A DNA stretch of 64,000 bases from the NCBI RefSeq assembly GCF_040358985.1, contig NZ_CP132932.1, forward strand, positions 4,030,001 to 4,094,000. The letters are read 5' to 3'. The notes under the pieces were generated by a model that saw only the letters and a list, made by a program, of their open reading frames with translations, ran no database searches and had not been told where the DNA came from. Within the stretch, counting starts at the first letter, position 1, and every line of letters begins with the position of its first letter. The position numbers were made by a program, and so were the translations under genes. The stretch is from Tunturibacter empetritectus. Its GTDB lineage: Bacteria; Acidobacteriota; Terriglobia; Terriglobales; Acidobacteriaceae. Shown piece after piece: positions 43,127 through 52,034 of the stretch.

Positions 43127-43909
43127 CTAATGTTTTACGTCGGTTACCACCGCGCCCAGAACGTTGCCCTGGTTATTCTGCTGGGCGAAGACTACCACGC
43201 GGATGTTGACCAGATTCGCATCTTCTGGCGCGTTGAGGCTGAAATTAAGTGGGCCGGCGCTCAGGTCTTTCAATGAGCCGATGCGTTGCAGATTCCGCAC
43301 AACACCGACGTGCTTTAGCCGGCGGCCGCCATTTTCACCGTTGCGAACGTCGGTGAAGTCGGCCGGGTCGACAAGAGCAGCGTAGAGTTCGCCGTGCGAC
43401 AAAGACGCCGAAGACGCTGGCAACGAGACAGAAGCTGAAATCTTTCGGGCGTCCACCGCGGGACGGGACAGCGACAGGTTCAGCTTGGCCTTCTGCGCAG
43501 CGCTCGTGATCGACCGGCGTGCGTGGGTGGAGTCGTTGCCCACGAACTGGTCGGCTCCGTCGACGATCATCTGCGGTGTGTAGACGCCATCGACGCCGAG
43601 GCGGGCACTGTACTGGTTTTGTCGCTCCGTGTACTGGTGCGAGGAGAACCGGTCGTGCCAGCCGAGGTTATCCCAGTAGTCGACGTGCTCCCCGAGAACG
43701 ATGATCTCTACGTTCTGAATGGGCTGATCCTGGTCAAGCTTGGCCAGCAGCGCATCTGCGGGAGGGCAACTGGAGCAACCCTCCGAAGTGAAGAGTTCCA
43801 CCAGCACCGGCGTGCGGTTAGACGAAGCAGATTGCGAGAGTGCGGAGATCGGCAGGGCAAGGAAGAAGAGCGAAAGGAAATAAGTGAAGAAGGAACGAAT
43901 CTGCAACAT
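43127..43909 (-). CDS. DUF1223 secreted thioredoxin-like protein
   Basis: A 260-aa exported protein with a signal peptide (RSFFTYFLSLFFLALPISALSQ) and the DUF1223 core: VLVELFTSEGCSSCPPADALLAKL with a CxxC pair, VLGEHVDYWDNLGWHDRFSSHQYTERQNQYSARLGVDGVYTPQMIVDGADQFVGND. The C-terminal half is a beta domain. These proteins have a thioredoxin-like fold; a redox role in the envelope is plausible but not shown. The ATG at 43907-43909 is chosen as it begins the signal peptide; the frame upstream is open but overlaps hemW. It is divergent from hemW, with 99 bases between the starts. Confidence 0.86.
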   Translation of the reverse strand: MLQIRSFFTYFLSLFFLALPISALSQSASSNRTPVLVELFTSEGCSSCPPADALLAKLDQDQPIQNVEIIVLGEHVDYWDNLGWHDRFSSHQYTERQNQYSARLGVDGVYTPQMIVDGADQFVGNDSTHARRSITSAAQKAKLNLSLSRPAVDARKISASVSLPASSASLSHGELYAALVDPADFTDVRNGENGGRRLKHVGVVRNLQRIGSLKDLSAGPLNFSLNAPEDANLVNIRVVVFAQQNNQGNVLGAVVTDVKH

Positions 43910-44008
43910 AGGACGGAACCTCTTTTTTGTTAGAGTCGCCGTAGTTGGTTTAGTTACGTCGAGAAACGACAGGGCGTGAAACAATTGAGGGAGGGGTATT
44001 TTGGACGA

Positions 44009-45235
44009 ATGGCTGGACCTGTCGGTGTCTACATCTCGGTTCCGTTCTGCAAGGCGAAGTGCACCTTCTGCAACTTTGCTTCCGATGTATTCGGCGCAGA
44101 ACGAATGCAGCACTATATCAATCGCCTGTGTAGGGAGATTCGCGGAGCGCACACGGCTGCAGAAAGAATCGAAGGCTCGCTCCCCAGGGCCGTGGACACG
44201 ATCTACTTCGGCGGAGGGACGCCTAGCCTGCTTTCGGCTCAACAGTTTAAGAAGATATTTCAGCATCTGCGCAGCGAGTTCGACCTTAACCCCGATGCGG
44301 AGATCACTCTGGAGTGCGCTCCCGGCCAGCTCGCGGATGAAACCTTGGACGAACTGCTGCAGCAGGGAATGAACCGGATCAGCTTTGGAGTTCAGTCGTT
44401 TGTTGACCAGGAGACGACGGCCGTGGGGAGGCTGCATACCCGTCAGCAGTGCGACAAAGAGATTGCGAGGGTGACAGCGGCTGGCGTTCGCGAGATCAAC
44501 GTTGACCTAATCGTCGGGCTGCCGCACCAGACAGCGCAGAGTTGGCAGTATTCGGTAGAGAGAGCGGTTGCAAGTGGTGCGCCACATATCAGCGTGTATC
44601 TACTTGAAGTGGATGACGACTCGCGGTTGGGGCGAGAGATGCTGAAGCAGGGAAGCCGCTACAGTGCGGCGGCTGTACCTAGTGAGGATCAGGCTGCGGA
44701 GTGGTATCAGCAGGCGTGCGACATGCTGCACGAGGCAGGTGTGCAGCAGTATGAGATCTCGAACTTCGCGCGACCAGGACACCACTCCCGTCACAATCTG
44801 AAGTATTGGCAGCGTCAGCCCTACATCGGCTTTGGACTCGATGCTCACTCGATGCTCCGTGCTGGTCGGGATGCGGTGAGATTTGCCAACACGAGCGATC
44901 TTGATCAATATCTTGGACAAATATCCGAACCAAATTCGTTTCAGATATTTGGCTCGGGAGACCACACGACGCATGCCGAGGCAAATGCTGTCGGGCGCGG
45001 CCAGGCCTTTGAGGAGTCACTCTTTCTCGGCTTGCGTTTGAATGAAGGGGTCGATCTCGACCAGTTGCGGAGACAGTTTGGCGAGGACTTACTGGAAGAA
45101 ACGATGCCTGCACTGATGGAGGTCCGCGATGCAGGTCTCCTCGAACTCTATTCCGACAATATTCGGTTGACCCCACAGGGGCGATTAGCGTCGAACGAAG
45201 TCTTCAGCCGTCTGTTGATTCCTACCGCCGCATAA
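44009..45235 (+). CDS. hemW: Radical SAM heme chaperone HemW
   Basis: A 408-aa radical SAM protein of the HemN/HemW group. The iron-sulfur motif is [10 protein letters not shown] (CxxxCxxC), then [69 protein letters not shown] and [20 protein letters not shown]. The short N-terminus without the HemN-specific trip-wire makes it HemW, which hands heme to respiratory proteins, rather than coproporphyrinogen dehydrogenase. The ATG at 44009 is chosen because [14 protein letters not shown] is the usual beginning; an in-frame GTG at 43976 would add 11 residues. Confidence 0.92.
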   Translation: MAGPVGVYISVPFCKAKCTFCNFASDVFGAERMQHYINRLCREIRGAHTAAERIEGSLPRAVDTIYFGGGTPSLLSAQQFKKIFQHLRSEFDLNPDAEITLECAPGQLADETLDELLQQGMNRISFGVQSFVDQETTAVGRLHTRQQCDKEIARVTAAGVREINVDLIVGLPHQTAQSWQYSVERAVASGAPHISVYLLEVDDDSRLGREMLKQGSRYSAAAVPSEDQAAEWYQQACDMLHEAGVQQYEISNFARPGHHSRHNLKYWQRQPYIGFGLDAHSMLRAGRDAVRFANTSDLDQYLGQISEPNSFQIFGSGDHTTHAEANAVGRGQAFEESLFLGLRLNEGVDLDQLRRQFGEDLLEETMPALMEVRDAGLLELYSDNIRLTPQGRLASNEVFSRLLIPTAA

Positions 45236-45269
45236 CAAAGAACAACTGCCACAGGAGAGAACGAAGCCC

Positions 45270-46316
45270 ATGATCGATCTGCGCAGCGACACCGTGACCC
45301 GTCCCACTGCAGCCATGCGCGAAGCGATGGCCTCCGCGGAGGTAGGTGACGATGTCTACAGTGAAGACCCGACCGTCAACCGCTTGGAGAAGGAGGCCGC
45401 AGAGGTCTTCGGTCGCGAGGCCTCCATCTTCGTGCCAACGGGGACGATGGGAAATCAGATTGCAATTCGACTGCACACGCAACACGGGCAGGAAGTCATT
45501 TGTGAGGCGCGATCGCATGTGCTGGACTGGGAGATGGCGATGATGTCCGCATTCTCCGGCTGCCAGGCGCGGACGGTCGCGGCAGAGCGAGGCATTCTTA
45601 CGTGGGACCACATCAAGCCTGCGATCGGAGCGAAGATCTACTACAGGGCACAGACTGGCCTTATCACTCTCGAGAACACACACAACATGGCCGGCGGTAC
45701 AGTGACCCCGTTGAAAATTCTCGAAGAGGTATGGGCAGGCGCACGCGAAATTGGCTTACCAGTACATCTAGATGGAGCGAGAGTATTCAACGCTGCAACT
45801 GCGCTGGGACTCAGCGTTGCGAAGTTGACGAGCGGATTCGACACCGTGATGTTCTGTCTGTCAAAGGGTTTGGGCGCTCCCGTCGGCTCCATGCTGCTCG
45901 GCAGCAAAAAAGCGATTGAATCTGCGCGAGTTTATCGTAAAGCTTTGGGCGGAGGGATGCGACAGGCGGGGGTCCTCGCTGCTGCAGGGCTCATCGCCTT
46001 GCATGACATGCCAAAGCGGTTGCAGGAAGATCACTCAAACGCTCGTCTTTTGGCAGACGCGGTTGCAGCGGAGCCCAGTAAGGCAGAGACCGACCTGGAT
46101 AGCGTGCAGACCAACATTGTGATCTTCAAGCTGCGCGGCAAAGACCACGCAAACGGTGGGGATGCCGTAGGCTTCGTTGCGGCCTTAAAGCAGAAAGGAG
46201 TGTTGGCCAGCGCCATTGGTCCGCACTCTGTACGATTCGTGACGCACTACGATGTTGATCGCGCCGCCTGCACCAACGCCGCAGTGATTATCTCTGAGGA
46301 GTTGCGGGCGCTCTAG
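45270..46316 (+). CDS. ltaE: Low-specificity threonine aldolase (GntG-type PLP aldolase)
   Basis: A 348-aa fold-type I PLP enzyme: N-terminal [74 protein letters not shown] with the PLP-binding aspartate, and the PLP lysine in [18 protein letters not shown]. It cleaves L-allo-threonine or threonine to glycine and acetaldehyde in the cytoplasm. ATG at 45270 with GGAGAG about 10 bases upstream. It follows hemW by 34 bases on the same strand, so the two may share a transcript. Confidence 0.94.
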   Translation: MIDLRSDTVTRPTAAMREAMASAEVGDDVYSEDPTVNRLEKEAAEVFGREASIFVPTGTMGNQIAIRLHTQHGQEVICEARSHVLDWEMAMMSAFSGCQARTVAAERGILTWDHIKPAIGAKIYYRAQTGLITLENTHNMAGGTVTPLKILEEVWAGAREIGLPVHLDGARVFNAATALGLSVAKLTSGFDTVMFCLSKGLGAPVGSMLLGSKKAIESARVYRKALGGGMRQAGVLAAAGLIALHDMPKRLQEDHSNARLLADAVAAEPSKAETDLDSVQTNIVIFKLRGKDHANGGDAVGFVAALKQKGVLASAIGPHSVRFVTHYDVDRAACTNAAVIISEELRAL

Positions 46317-46343
46317 CGGCGAACCCGGCTTTGCTTCGCAGCT

Positions 46344-48143
46344 TTAGTCTCCGCCGGCATTGATGGTGGGATTGGTCGCGAGGAAGACGCTCACCTGGGT
46401 GCCGTGCGATGCATCGCTTGTGTCGCTGGTAACCGAAATAATCCCCCCGTGTTTATTGATGATTCCACGGCTCACCCAAAGGCCGAGGCCAGTGCCATGC
46501 TCTCCTTTGGTCGTGAAAAAGGGTTGAAACAGGTGTGGCTGCACATCGTCTGGAATGCCCTCGCCATTATCGGCGATCGTTACCGTTGCTCCTGCCTGCT
46601 GCTTCTGGCCGTTTGCTTCGACGCTTGCGCTCCGTGGCGCGACGCTGACCTTCACCTTACCGCCAACGCCCGCTGCTTCGGCTGCATTGGTGATGAGGTT
46701 CGTGAAGACTTGGCGCAGTTCTGCAGGAAAGGCACAGACTTTGATCGGTTCAGGCATCTCGGTTGTAGTCGTGACACCGAGATCACTCAGCCGCCTTTCC
46801 ATCAGGAGAAGAATCTCCTCGAGCATCTCTTTGAGATCGACGATCACGGGAGCCTTCGATTCGCGATACAGCCCAAGCATGGCGCGGCTGATCTGCGTGA
46901 CTCGCGTTAACTCCTGTTCGGCCATGTCCATGAAGTGGACAGACTCTTCCGGAGACGCTCCATTGCGCATTAGGTAAAGCAGATTCGACACAGAATCTAG
47001 CGGATTATGAATTTCGTGCGCGATAGTGGCAGCAAGACGACCTGCAACCGCCAACTTCTCATTCGCGATCAAAGCCTCTTGTGTCTTGCGTTCCTTCGTG
47101 ATGTCGCGAAAGACAAGAACGATACCGATCGTGTTTCCGACCTTATCGTGGATCGGCGCGCCGCTGTCGGAGATATCGAGTTCAGTGCCATCCTTGCGCA
47201 GAAGAATAGTGTGATGGTTTGCCATGCCCACGATCTTGTCCAGCCGCCTCACCTTTGCGACTGGCGTCTCCACCGGTTCACGCGTAGTCTCGTCGACGAT
47301 GCGGAAGATCTCTTCAAGTTGTCGTCCATTGGCTTCAGACTGGCTCCAGCCCGTCAACTCCCTGGCCACGGGATTCATCATCTGGATGCGGCCTCCGGCG
47401 TCGCACGTGATGACGCCATCGCCGATCGATTCGAGCGTTGTCCGAAGTTGTTGCTCCGATTGGTAGAGCTCTTCCGCGCGGCGGCTAAGAATATCGAGCG
47501 ACCCTCGATAGGCCGCGGAGACGGCATGGAGACGGCTTCGCGTAAACAGGCCAATAAACACCCCCATGCCAAGGGCCAGCGCGAGCAACACTAGCAGCAG
47601 GCTATGAACCTGGCGATGCCAGAGGGCGATGCGCCGGGCGCGGCTGGCCTCAGCCTTCTCGATAATATCGGTCAGGTCGTGGCGAACGTTATCCATCAAC
47701 ACCTTGCCGTGAAGGTTCAGATCCACGTCGTTCGTCTGTCCCCCTCCGCGAACGGTCGCAATAACGGGAAGGGCAAACGCATCCTGCCACGTCTGGTGTT
47801 CGTCTCGGAGATCCGCAATGTCGTGCTTCTGGTCCGCGTCCGCGCCTGCCATGTTGTCGAGGGTCTGAATCTCGGTCTGCAGGTGGGACTCAGCCTCGTA
47901 AAACGGCTGCAAAAATCTTGTGTCGCCGGTAGTTTCATATCCGCGCAGACCCGATTCCTCATCGACAACCAGCTTCGAGAGAAGGGTGGCCTGGGAGATT
48001 CTGGCATCAGATTCCTGGATCAAATTCACGGTGACATTCGATCCCCTGATCTGAACGTAGAGCGCACCGGCGACCAACAGCAACGCCACCACAGGCAATA
48101 CGAACACCTGCCTTAAAATGTTATTGAACTGACTTAGATTCAC
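46344..48143 (-). CDS. Sensor histidine kinase with CHASE3 and PAS domains
   Basis: A 599-aa membrane kinase. Two transmembrane helices (about 12-30 and 178-200) bracket a periplasmic CHASE3-like domain (SDARISQATLLSKLVVDEESGLRGYETTGDTRFLQPFYEA). A PAS/PAC domain follows at about 225-350 (TTLESIGDGVITCDAGGRIQMMNPVARELTGWS, VLVFRDITKERKTQEALIANEK), then the dimerisation/H-box AATIAHEIHNPLDSVSNLL and the ATPase domain with NLITNAAEAAG, NGEGIPDD and GTGLGLWV. The phospho-acceptor is the His of AHEIHNP. GTG start at 48141-48143 with GAGAGG upstream. The single-domain receiver 37 bases upstream on the same strand is a natural partner. Confidence 0.92.
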   Translation of the reverse strand: MNLSQFNNILRQVFVLPVVALLLVAGALYVQIRGSNVTVNLIQESDARISQATLLSKLVVDEESGLRGYETTGDTRFLQPFYEAESHLQTEIQTLDNMAGADADQKHDIADLRDEHQTWQDAFALPVIATVRGGGQTNDVDLNLHGKVLMDNVRHDLTDIIEKAEASRARRIALWHRQVHSLLLVLLALALGMGVFIGLFTRSRLHAVSAAYRGSLDILSRRAEELYQSEQQLRTTLESIGDGVITCDAGGRIQMMNPVARELTGWSQSEANGRQLEEIFRIVDETTREPVETPVAKVRRLDKIVGMANHHTILLRKDGTELDISDSGAPIHDKVGNTIGIVLVFRDITKERKTQEALIANEKLAVAGRLAATIAHEIHNPLDSVSNLLYLMRNGASPEESVHFMDMAEQELTRVTQISRAMLGLYRESKAPVIVDLKEMLEEILLLMERRLSDLGVTTTTEMPEPIKVCAFPAELRQVFTNLITNAAEAAGVGGKVKVSVAPRSASVEANGQKQQAGATVTIADNGEGIPDDVQPHLFQPFFTTKGEHGTGLGLWVSRGIINKHGGIISVTSDTSDASHGTQVSVFLATNPTINAGGD

Positions 48144-48180
48144 TGTCCTCTCAATCTCGTACTTTGCTTTGAGTGGTGGG

Positions 48181-48549
48181 TCAACTGACTGGTTGCAGCA
48201 GGCTGCCTAGTTTTTCCAGAAGAACCGGCGCGCCCTCTCCCTTGGTCATATACAGATCAACAACAGCAGTCACCTCGGGAGCCAGCCCAATATAAGCCGA
48301 GAGCAGAAGGATAGGGACCTGGGGCTTGACCCGACGCATTTGGAGAGCGATCTCGCCCCCGTGCATGCCCGGCATCGAATAGTCCAGCACAACCGCCTCC
48401 ACTGGCTCAGCAGAGAAGATAGCGAGCCCAGTCGGTCCATCAGAGGCGGTCAGCACTCGATATCCAGCCCGTTCCAGCAAAATCTTCCGAACCTCGAGCC
48501 CGATTCGTTCGTCATCCACGCAAAGGACGAGATTGGAGTTCCGTTTCAT
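48181..48549 (-). CDS. Single-domain response regulator receiver
   Basis: A 122-aa CheY-like receiver without output domain. Acidic pocket (VDDE), phospho-acceptor Asp in VVLDYSMPGMHG, the switch Ser in LLLSAYIG, and a Lys in YMTKGEG are all present. It probably receives phosphate from the CHASE3/PAS kinase encoded directly downstream. The ATG at 48547-48549 begins the receiver fold; a longer frame up to 48645 would add 32 residues without homology-like features and is not preferred. The upstream region contains two perfect palindromes (CTACAA-C-TTGTAG at 48564-48576 and ACTCTAGAGT at 48581-48590). Confidence 0.82.
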   Translation of the reverse strand: MKRNSNLVLCVDDERIGLEVRKILLERAGYRVLTASDGPTGLAIFSAEPVEAVVLDYSMPGMHGGEIALQMRRVKPQVPILLLSAYIGLAPEVTAVVDLYMTKGEGAPVLLEKLGSLLQPVS

Positions 48550-48563
48550 GGAGTTCAGATCAT

Positions 48564-48590
48564 CTACAACTTGTAGAGTTACTCTAGAGT
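48564..48590. promoter_or_regulatory. Two adjacent perfect palindromes upstream of the receiver gene
   Basis: CTACAA-C-TTGTAG (48564-48576) and ACTCTAGAGT (48581-48590) lie 15 to 41 bases before the chosen start of the receiver gene, on its promoter side. They may be operator half-sites for one dimeric regulator each. If translation started at the longer frame they would be coding instead. Confidence 0.3.
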
Positions 48591-48663
48591 ATACGAACGT
48601 ACTCTTCATACGGTTTACTGTGGATGATTCATCGTACGTTAGCAATCCCCCGTCCGGGGTGCG

Positions 48664-48686
48664 CTAACCTGACGTTAATCAAGTCG
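48664..48686 (+). promoter_or_regulatory. Pho-box-like repeat upstream of phoB
   Basis: GCTAACCTGAC (48663-48673) and GTTAATCAAGT (48674-48684) form an imperfect 11-bp direct repeat about 25 bases before the phoB start. Similar 11-bp-spaced TAAC repeats stand before pstS, which would fit autoregulation by PhoB. Confidence 0.3.
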
Positions 48687-48708
48687 CGATTTGACAGGGG
48701 TTTACGAA

Positions 48709-49413
48709 GTGAGTCAGACGATTTTTGTTTTGGAAGACGATGCGGATATCTCCCGCTTGGTGCAGTACCACCTGGAGAGCGCAGGTTTTACAGTTCGCCC
48801 ATATCTCGCTATCAATCAGATACTTGCCGATGCTGAACGGCAGCCGCCCGCGCTTTTCCTCCTGGATATTATGGTGCCTGGCGGCGACGGCCTCGACCTG
48901 TGCCGGCGGCTTCGTCAGAATCCTACCCTCAGCGTGGTTCCGATCATCTTCCTCACCGCCCGTGCAGCTGAGAACGACCGCGTCCACGGCTTGGAGATGG
49001 GTGCCGATGACTACATCACCAAGCCCTTCGCCACCCGTGAGCTCGTAGCCAGAGTTAAGGCAGTACTAAGGCGCTTCGAGCGGCCAAGCTCGCCCTCGGT
49101 GCTGAAGTTCGAGAACGTAGAGATTGACGCCAGCGCCATGCAGCTTCGCGTGAACGGCGAACTTGTCACGACGACGGCGACAGAGTTCCGGCTTCTGGAC
49201 TATCTTGCCCGGCATCCTGGACGCGTCTTCAGCCGCGATCATCTCTTGGATGCAGTTTGGGGCGATGCCCGCTTTGTCACGCCGCGCTCCGTCGACGTGT
49301 ATGTCCGGCGTATTCGCGAAAAGATCGAGGCTGACGCCGAGACGCCGCGCTATCTTAAGACCATGCGCGGTGCAGGCTATCGGTTCGAGATTCCGAAGGC
49401 GGCACAGGCCTAG
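48709..49413 (+). CDS. phoB: Phosphate-regulon response regulator PhoB
   Basis: A 234-aa OmpR/PhoB-family regulator. The receiver domain (residues 1-120) has EDD, the phospho-acceptor Asp in FLLDIMVPGGDG, FLTAR and the TKPF lysine; the winged-helix DNA-binding domain (about 135-230) has LTTTATEFRLLDYLARHPGRVFSRDHLLDAVWG, RSVDVYVRRIREKIE and MRGAGYRFE-like ending. The GTG at 48709 is preceded by AGGGG at eight bases, better than the TTG at 48691. It is the first gene of phoB-phoR-pstSCAB-phoU, which names its job: activating phosphate-starvation genes. It diverges from the receiver gene. Confidence 0.9.
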   Translation: MSQTIFVLEDDADISRLVQYHLESAGFTVRPYLAINQILADAERQPPALFLLDIMVPGGDGLDLCRRLRQNPTLSVVPIIFLTARAAENDRVHGLEMGADDYITKPFATRELVARVKAVLRRFERPSSPSVLKFENVEIDASAMQLRVNGELVTTTATEFRLLDYLARHPGRVFSRDHLLDAVWGDARFVTPRSVDVYVRRIREKIEADAETPRYLKTMRGAGYRFEIPKAAQA

Positions 49414-49428
49414 GCGAGGGGGCAACTC

Positions 49429-50799
49429 GTGAGGCGCAGCTTCTTTCTTTCGGTATTCTTCCGCATCGCGATCGCATCGGTACTCTGTGCGCTGGTCGGG
49501 CTCTCCTCGCTCCCGTACCGATGGATCATCGCTGGCCTGCTCGTCATCGCATGGGCCGGCATCAGCGCGTTCTTTCTCGCGCGTTTAGTTCGGCAGGACG
49601 TCACACTTCTGCAAAACTCGGCCGCGGCCGTTCCTGAGCGCCAGGTCGGGGAGATCAATCCCACCTTCACCGACTTCGATGGACTGGCACGTGCCATCTC
49701 CGTAGCCTCCGATCACGTCAACCGCTCGCTGAGCGACGCCTCGGAGAGTCGCCACGAGCTTGAAGCGATGATCGACAGTATGCAAGATGCCGTTGTGGCC
49801 GTCGATCCCGCAGGCCGCATTCAGTGGACCAATCAGCGGATGCAGAAGCTGATTCCAGGCGCCTCGTTCAGTAGTGCCATCCGCGTCGGCCATGCGCTAG
49901 TCCAGACTATCCGAGACCCGGAGATTCTGGACTGTGTTCGGACCGCACTCGAACAGAGAGTCGTGAGCGATGGCCGATCGACCTCACTTCTGCCTGGGCG
50001 TATCTTTGAAGTCAACGTCTCTCCGATGCCCGGTGGCGGAGCCGTGGCCGTTCTCCACGACATCACACGCATCGAACAAGTTGAACGAACCCAGCGCGAC
50101 TTCGTAGCCAACGTCTCGCATGAGCTGCGTACTCCGCTTACCTCGATCACCGGTTACGTTGAAACTCTGCTCGACCATGAGGCATCGCTCAGTCAATCTG
50201 CGCGAGAATTTCTGAGTATCATCCTGAAGAACGCAACTCGCATGAACCGCCTGACCGAAGATCTCCTGGTCATGGCGCGAGTCGAATCGTCCGAACAGGA
50301 GTTGCACCCGGCTCCCATCCCAGCCGACATTCTGGTACGCGACGCCGTGCAGGCGATGAGCGGCCTCGTACAGGACACCGAATCCATCCTCGAAATCGGT
50401 GACATTTCCACTGCCGAGGTCTTCGCTGACACTGACGCCATCCTCCAGGTGCTCAGCAATCTCATTGAGAATGGCATCAAGTACGGGCAGGCCAGGAACG
50501 CGCCCGTCTCCAAGGTGGTCGTCTCGTCCCGGGATGTGTGGGATCCGATTGAAGCCGTCGAGTTCAGTGTTCGCGATTTTGGCCCCGGAATTGCTTCAGA
50601 ACATCTCGGCCGCATCTTCGAGCGCTTCTACCGGGTCGATAAAGCGCGCTCACGGGAGTCGGGAGGCACCGGGCTGGGACTCGCGATCGCACGACATATG
50701 GTGCAGACGCACGGCGGATCGATTCGTGCAGAAAGCGAGCTAAACGCCGGCAGCAACTTTATCTTCACACTCCCCAAGGCTCAGAACTTGGTGGAATAA
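49429..50799 (+). CDS. phoR: Phosphate-regulon sensor kinase PhoR
   Basis: A 456-aa kinase. Two N-terminal helices (about 3-50, with almost no periplasmic loop), a PAS domain (about 105-210, MIDSMQDAVVAVDPAGRIQWTNQRMQKL), HisKA with the phospho-acceptor in FVANVSHELRTPLTSITGYVETL, and HATPase with NLIENGIKYGQA, FGPGIASEHLGRIFERFYRVD, GGTGLGLAI. The lack of a sensory periplasmic loop is typical of PhoR, which senses phosphate through the Pst transporter and PhoU. GTG start at 49429, with GAGGGGG seven bases upstream and 15 bases after phoB; pstS follows after 110 bases. Confidence 0.93.
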   Translation: MRRSFFLSVFFRIAIASVLCALVGLSSLPYRWIIAGLLVIAWAGISAFFLARLVRQDVTLLQNSAAAVPERQVGEINPTFTDFDGLARAISVASDHVNRSLSDASESRHELEAMIDSMQDAVVAVDPAGRIQWTNQRMQKLIPGASFSSAIRVGHALVQTIRDPEILDCVRTALEQRVVSDGRSTSLLPGRIFEVNVSPMPGGGAVAVLHDITRIEQVERTQRDFVANVSHELRTPLTSITGYVETLLDHEASLSQSAREFLSIILKNATRMNRLTEDLLVMARVESSEQELHPAPIPADILVRDAVQAMSGLVQDTESILEIGDISTAEVFADTDAILQVLSNLIENGIKYGQARNAPVSKVVVSSRDVWDPIEAVEFSVRDFGPGIASEHLGRIFERFYRVDKARSRESGGTGLGLAIARHMVQTHGGSIRAESELNAGSNFIFTLPKAQNLVE

Positions 50800-50817
50800 T
50801 GCCGTTTTCACTACGAT

Positions 50818-50855
50818 GTAACCTCTCCGTAACAATTCCGCCTCACACTCAATAT
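50818..50855 (+). promoter_or_regulatory. Pho-box-like direct repeat and -10 before pstS
   Basis: GTAAC at 50818-50822 and again at 50829-50833, 11 bp apart, with an AT-rich CAATAT at 50850-50855 that could be the -10. An 11-bp direct repeat replacing the -35 element is the layout of PhoB-controlled promoters. Its place at the pstS promoter directly downstream of phoBR makes it the best regulatory candidate of the cluster. Confidence 0.45.
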
Positions 50856-50909
50856 TGAGATGTATTGACTGATTGATTTGGATCGATGCATTTAATCCTA
50901 GGGGGACGA

Positions 50910-51917
50910 GTGAAACTGAAAGTCATCGCAGCAGCCGTATTGGCGCTTGTAACTGCCGGAGCCAACGCACAGAACATCAACGGAGCCGGGGCGACCTTCC
51001 CCTATCCGATCTACTCCAAGTGGTTTAGCGAGTACAGCGCGCTGCACCCGGAAGTGAAGATCAACTACCAGTCCATCGGCTCCGGTGGCGGTATCCGCCA
51101 GGTCTCCGAAGGCACAGTGGACTTCGGCGCCAGCGATAGCCCTATGACCAACGATCAGCTTAGCGCGGCCAAGGTCAAGGTCATGCACATTCCTACCGTT
51201 CTGGGGGCCGTTGTTCCGGTGTACAACATTCCAGGCATCAACAAGGATCTGAACTTCTCAGGTGATGTAATTGCCGATATCTACCTCGGCAAGATCACGA
51301 AGTGGAACGATTCCCGCATCGCGAAAGACAACCCTGGCGCCAACCTGCCGGATAAGGCCATCCTTCCCGTTTACCGTTCGGACGGAAGCGGAACGACCTT
51401 CATCTTTACCGACTACCTCTCTAAAGTTTCGTCTGGCTGGAACTCCGGTCCTGGAAAGGGAGCCTCGATCAAGTGGCCTACGGGAATCGGGCAAAAGGGC
51501 AACGAAGGCGTCGCCGGCATGGTTCGTCAGTCGCCGTTCTCCTTCGGATATGTCGAGCTGATCTACGCCGAGACGAACAAGATGAGCTTCGGTGCGGTAC
51601 GGAATGCCTCGGGCAAGTTCCTTAAGGCCTCCACCGGCGGAGTCACCGCTGCCGCCGCCGGTGCCGCTAAGACGATGCCCGCAGACTACCGCGTCTCCAT
51701 CACCAACGCACCTGGAGCGGACGCCTACCCGATCTCCAGCTTTACCTGGCTGTTGATCCCGACTCACTCCACCGATCCGAACAAGGCAAAGGCGCTGGCT
51801 GACTTTTTAGGCTGGATGCTGGATCATGGCGAAACCGAAGCCGCTGCGCTGACCTATGCTCCGTTGCCCAAGCAAGTGCAGGATATGGTTCGCAAGAGCA
51901 TCGCGAACGTAAAGTAG
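50910..51917 (+). CDS. pstS: Phosphate ABC transporter substrate-binding protein PstS
   Basis: A 335-aa periplasmic phosphate-binding protein. Signal peptide KLKVIAAAVLALVTAGANAQ; mature part begins NINGAGATFPYPIYSKWFSEY, with YQSIGSGGGIRQV, DFGASDSPM, YRSDGSGTTFIFTDYLSKV, and PSWLLIPT-like end FTWLLIPTHSTDPNKAKALADFLGW. Ligand residues of PstS (GATFP, S of GASD, R and SGT of RSDGSGT) are all in place. The GTG at 50910 is preceded by GGGGG at four bases; the ATG at 50886 would break the signal peptide. A terminator hairpin follows the stop. Confidence 0.96.
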   Translation: MKLKVIAAAVLALVTAGANAQNINGAGATFPYPIYSKWFSEYSALHPEVKINYQSIGSGGGIRQVSEGTVDFGASDSPMTNDQLSAAKVKVMHIPTVLGAVVPVYNIPGINKDLNFSGDVIADIYLGKITKWNDSRIAKDNPGANLPDKAILPVYRSDGSGTTFIFTDYLSKVSSGWNSGPGKGASIKWPTGIGQKGNEGVAGMVRQSPFSFGYVELIYAETNKMSFGAVRNASGKFLKASTGGVTAAAAGAAKTMPADYRVSITNAPGADAYPISSFTWLLIPTHSTDPNKAKALADFLGWMLDHGETEAAALTYAPLPKQVQDMVRKSIANVK

Positions 51918-51923
51918 CTACTC

Positions 51924-51970
51924 TGCCGCACGGGTTTCACATTGAAGTCCGTGCGGCATCTTTTTCTTCG
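51924..51970 (+). terminator. Terminator/attenuator between pstS and pstC
   Basis: TGCCGCACGG (51924-51933) pairs perfectly with CCGTGCGGCA (51949-51958) over a 15-base loop, followed by TCTTTTTCTT. It starts seven bases after the pstS stop. Such a hairpin would make pstS mRNA more abundant than the downstream pstCAB-phoU message. Confidence 0.85.
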
Positions 51971-52034
51971 CAGCTCCAGGGCAGTAAGCTCGATACAATC
52001 GATCCGTAGAGTCAACCGTCAGGAAAATAGGATT

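Noticed and set aside
43910..44437. N-terminal extension of the DUF1223 frame
   Set aside because: It lies antisense to hemW; the signal peptide starts at the ATG 43907-43909.
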